Assembly (NCBI GenBank): GCA_027943245.1
Contig: JANDJZ010000013.1
Location: 233,204 to 297,203 of the forward strand
Source of the DNA: Acanthamoeba sp. SK_2022b
Lineage: Eukaryota > Discosea > Longamoebia > Acanthamoebidae
Direction: 5' to 3'
Length of the DNA stretch: 64,000 nucleotides
This document shows, one piece after another, positions 62,993 to 64,000 of the stretch (the first letter of the stretch is position 1; each line of letters opens with the position of its first letter). The position numbers and the translations under genes were made by a program. The notes beneath the pieces are model-generated. The model had not been told where the DNA came from and made no database searches. It saw only the letters and a list, made by a program, of their open reading frames with translations.

Positions 62993-63647
62993 TCACAATG
63001 ACGCTGGCAAAGATCATCAAACCTACATGAGCCCAGCATTTGGTGCTCAGCATCACAACATGTGGGTACATTGCTTTTCCTTTCATTTTTTTGCTTTTGT
63101 CGCTGGGGTTGACTGTGTGCTCCTCTTGGTGTTGTTGGTCCTCTTGGCGCTTGTCAAGGTTGTAAAGCGCACAACAAATGAGGAATACTTCCTCCAACCT
63201 ACCAAGAATCAGTTAAATAAAAGATCTTGCTAATCAACAAAAAAAAGTACCTGTCTTCATCCCCACAGAAGAGCTTGAGCACCTGGAACTTGGTTTTGAG
63301 TGCCCCAAACACTTGTTCAACATGCCCACGTATATGACAAAGGTGGTGGTTGTAATCTGTAAAAAGAGGGTCAAAGATTAATAAATAAATCAAATAAATG
63401 ACAGCAATGTGCCTTCTTGTTCATCAGTGAGCTCTCCTCTTTTCTGGACCTTGTGTGGGCAAAGGACATCCCATTGCGCCATGATGTCATGCTTTGCAGT
63501 CCCCAAGAACCCAAGATCGCCACAAATGACGTCTCCTGCAAGATTTCCACTGTCCAACATTGCACATTGGAGGTGATGTGCACACTTATGAAGTGACTGC
63601 ACCATGAGAGATTGTTTATCTATTGTACATGTCGGCGACAAATACAA
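62946..63647 (-). pseudogene. Transposase C-terminal half (second Asp and Glu), opposite strand
   Basis: The minus strand reads DVICGDLGFLGTAKHDIMA (second Asp), then PHKVQKRGELTDEQEG, then HLCHIRGHVEQVFGALKTKF (the Glu in RxxVEqvFGxLK), then, across an apparent intron with a TAG acceptor near 63197, EEVFLICCALYNLDKRQ. This is the C-terminal order of a Harbinger-like transposase. Nothing resembling an N-terminal half lies upstream on this strand, because the terminal repeat begins about 60 bases beyond 63650. It looks like one half of an enzyme inverted relative to the other. Confidence 0.75.
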
Positions 63648-63742
63648 TGATTTCTTCTATTTTCTTTTCTTTTTCTTTTTGCCTTGTCCGCTTCTGTGGT
63701 TTAGCTGTGGACATCCATACACTATCCCAACGACTGGACGCC

Positions 63743-63764
63743 AGCTATCCTAAGGACATCCTCC
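63743..63764 (-). repeat. Right terminal inverted repeat of the decayed transposon
   Basis: It is the exact reverse complement of 62292-62313. Confidence 0.9.
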
Positions 63765-63783
63765 ATTAATAGCACTAGTGTTC

Positions 63784-63897
63784 ATAAACTGCGTGTTCAG
63801 GAAAATGAGAAACTGCCCCTTCTTAAAATGTCTACAGTTTTCAACTGCTGTAGACATTTAGGACACCCACTGTCTCATTTTCCTGAACACACAGTTC
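63784..63897. repeat. Long imperfect palindrome (fold-back, MITE-like)
   Basis: GTGTTCAGGAAAATGAGA at 63793-63810 is exactly reverse-complemented at 63873-63890, and AAATGTCTACAG near the centre pairs with CTGTAGACATTT. Arms of about 50 bases surround a tiny loop at about 63840. It lies 20 bases outside the transposon end. Confidence 0.85.
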
Positions 63898-64000
63898 ATA
63901 AGATATTTATAGTTAACACCATCATCCAGCTTGTACAAGATACATGGGCGCATATGGTTGGGCAGGAACCATGATTATAACTTGCTGTCTGGATAGCAGT

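Larger units (their letters stand above)
62292..63764. mobile_element. Decayed DNA transposon with 22-bp terminal inverted repeats
   Basis: A 22-base sequence starting GGAGGATGTCCTTAGGATAG at 62292-62313 is exactly reverse-complemented at 63743-63764. A second related pair (TATGGATGTCC near 62397 and GGACATCCATA near 63702) lies further in. The interior codes a transposase of the Harbinger/IS5-like DDE type in two parts that face opposite ways. No clear target duplication is seen. CpG is scarce, in contrast to the mariner element. Confidence 0.82.

Overview
This window is eukaryotic nuclear DNA, almost certainly from an amoebozoan of the Acanthamoeba type. The genes are GC-rich and packed tightly on both strands. 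Nearly all are cut by short GT-AG introns of about 50-120 bases. The window also carries a receptor-kinase architecture typical of Acanthamoeba (bacterial-like binding-protein ectodomain, TKL kinase, class III cyclase, second TKL kinase), a U6 snRNA gene and a truncated 5S rRNA copy. I call 22 host protein genes plus the genes of two DNA transposons.

Layout: 1-3017 (+) 3' part of the polynucleotide kinase NOL9/GRC3, then a small profilin-like protein. 3051-5907 (-) a DUF6939-like/Nudix fusion and a small acidic protein starting with Met-Gly-Gly. 6509-9640 (+) WDR12/YTM1 and ARL8. 9641-11930 a CpG-poor, gene-free island. 11931-16483 (-) VPS11. 16627-26374 (+) a mitochondrial/vacuolar-type half ABC transporter and the large kinase-cyclase-kinase receptor. 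26375-28706 a second CpG-poor island. 28707-30251 (+) a leucine-rich-repeat protein. 30427-34985 two divergently transcribed type I membrane proteins, one cysteine-rich and one with a MAM-like domain. 35148-35779 (+) a dual-specificity phosphatase. 35875-38142 an apparently intact Tc1/mariner transposon. 38203-40072 two small membrane proteins. 40438-46886 (-) a CH-IQ-DH-PH Rho GEF with a U6 snRNA gene in one intron. 47343-53922 (+) threonyl-tRNA synthetase and an UNC-93-like transporter. 54096-61785 (-) a TMEM144-like protein, an F-box/SPRY protein and an IQGAP-type RasGAP. 62059-64000 a broken 5S rRNA copy, a decayed transposon and a fold-back repeat.

The host genes cover ribosome biogenesis (NOL9, WDR12), endolysosomal traffic (ARL8, VPS11), membrane transport (ABC transporter, UNC-93, TMEM144), signalling to the cytoskeleton (Rho GEF, RasGAP, receptor kinase, phosphatase, profilin-like) and translation (ThrRS). 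No operon-like logic is expected or seen.

The most striking item is the mariner element. It has perfect 31-bp terminal inverted repeats and TA flanks, and it carries a second intronless gene (SAM domain, cysteine cluster, coiled coil) facing the transposase. Other points of note are the U6 gene nested in the GEF intron, a transposon at the right end whose two transposase halves lie on opposite strands, three CpG-depleted islands, and GT and CT microsatellites that always lie in introns in the same sense orientation. Exon joins were worked out by eye, so positions not stated explicitly should be read as approximate.
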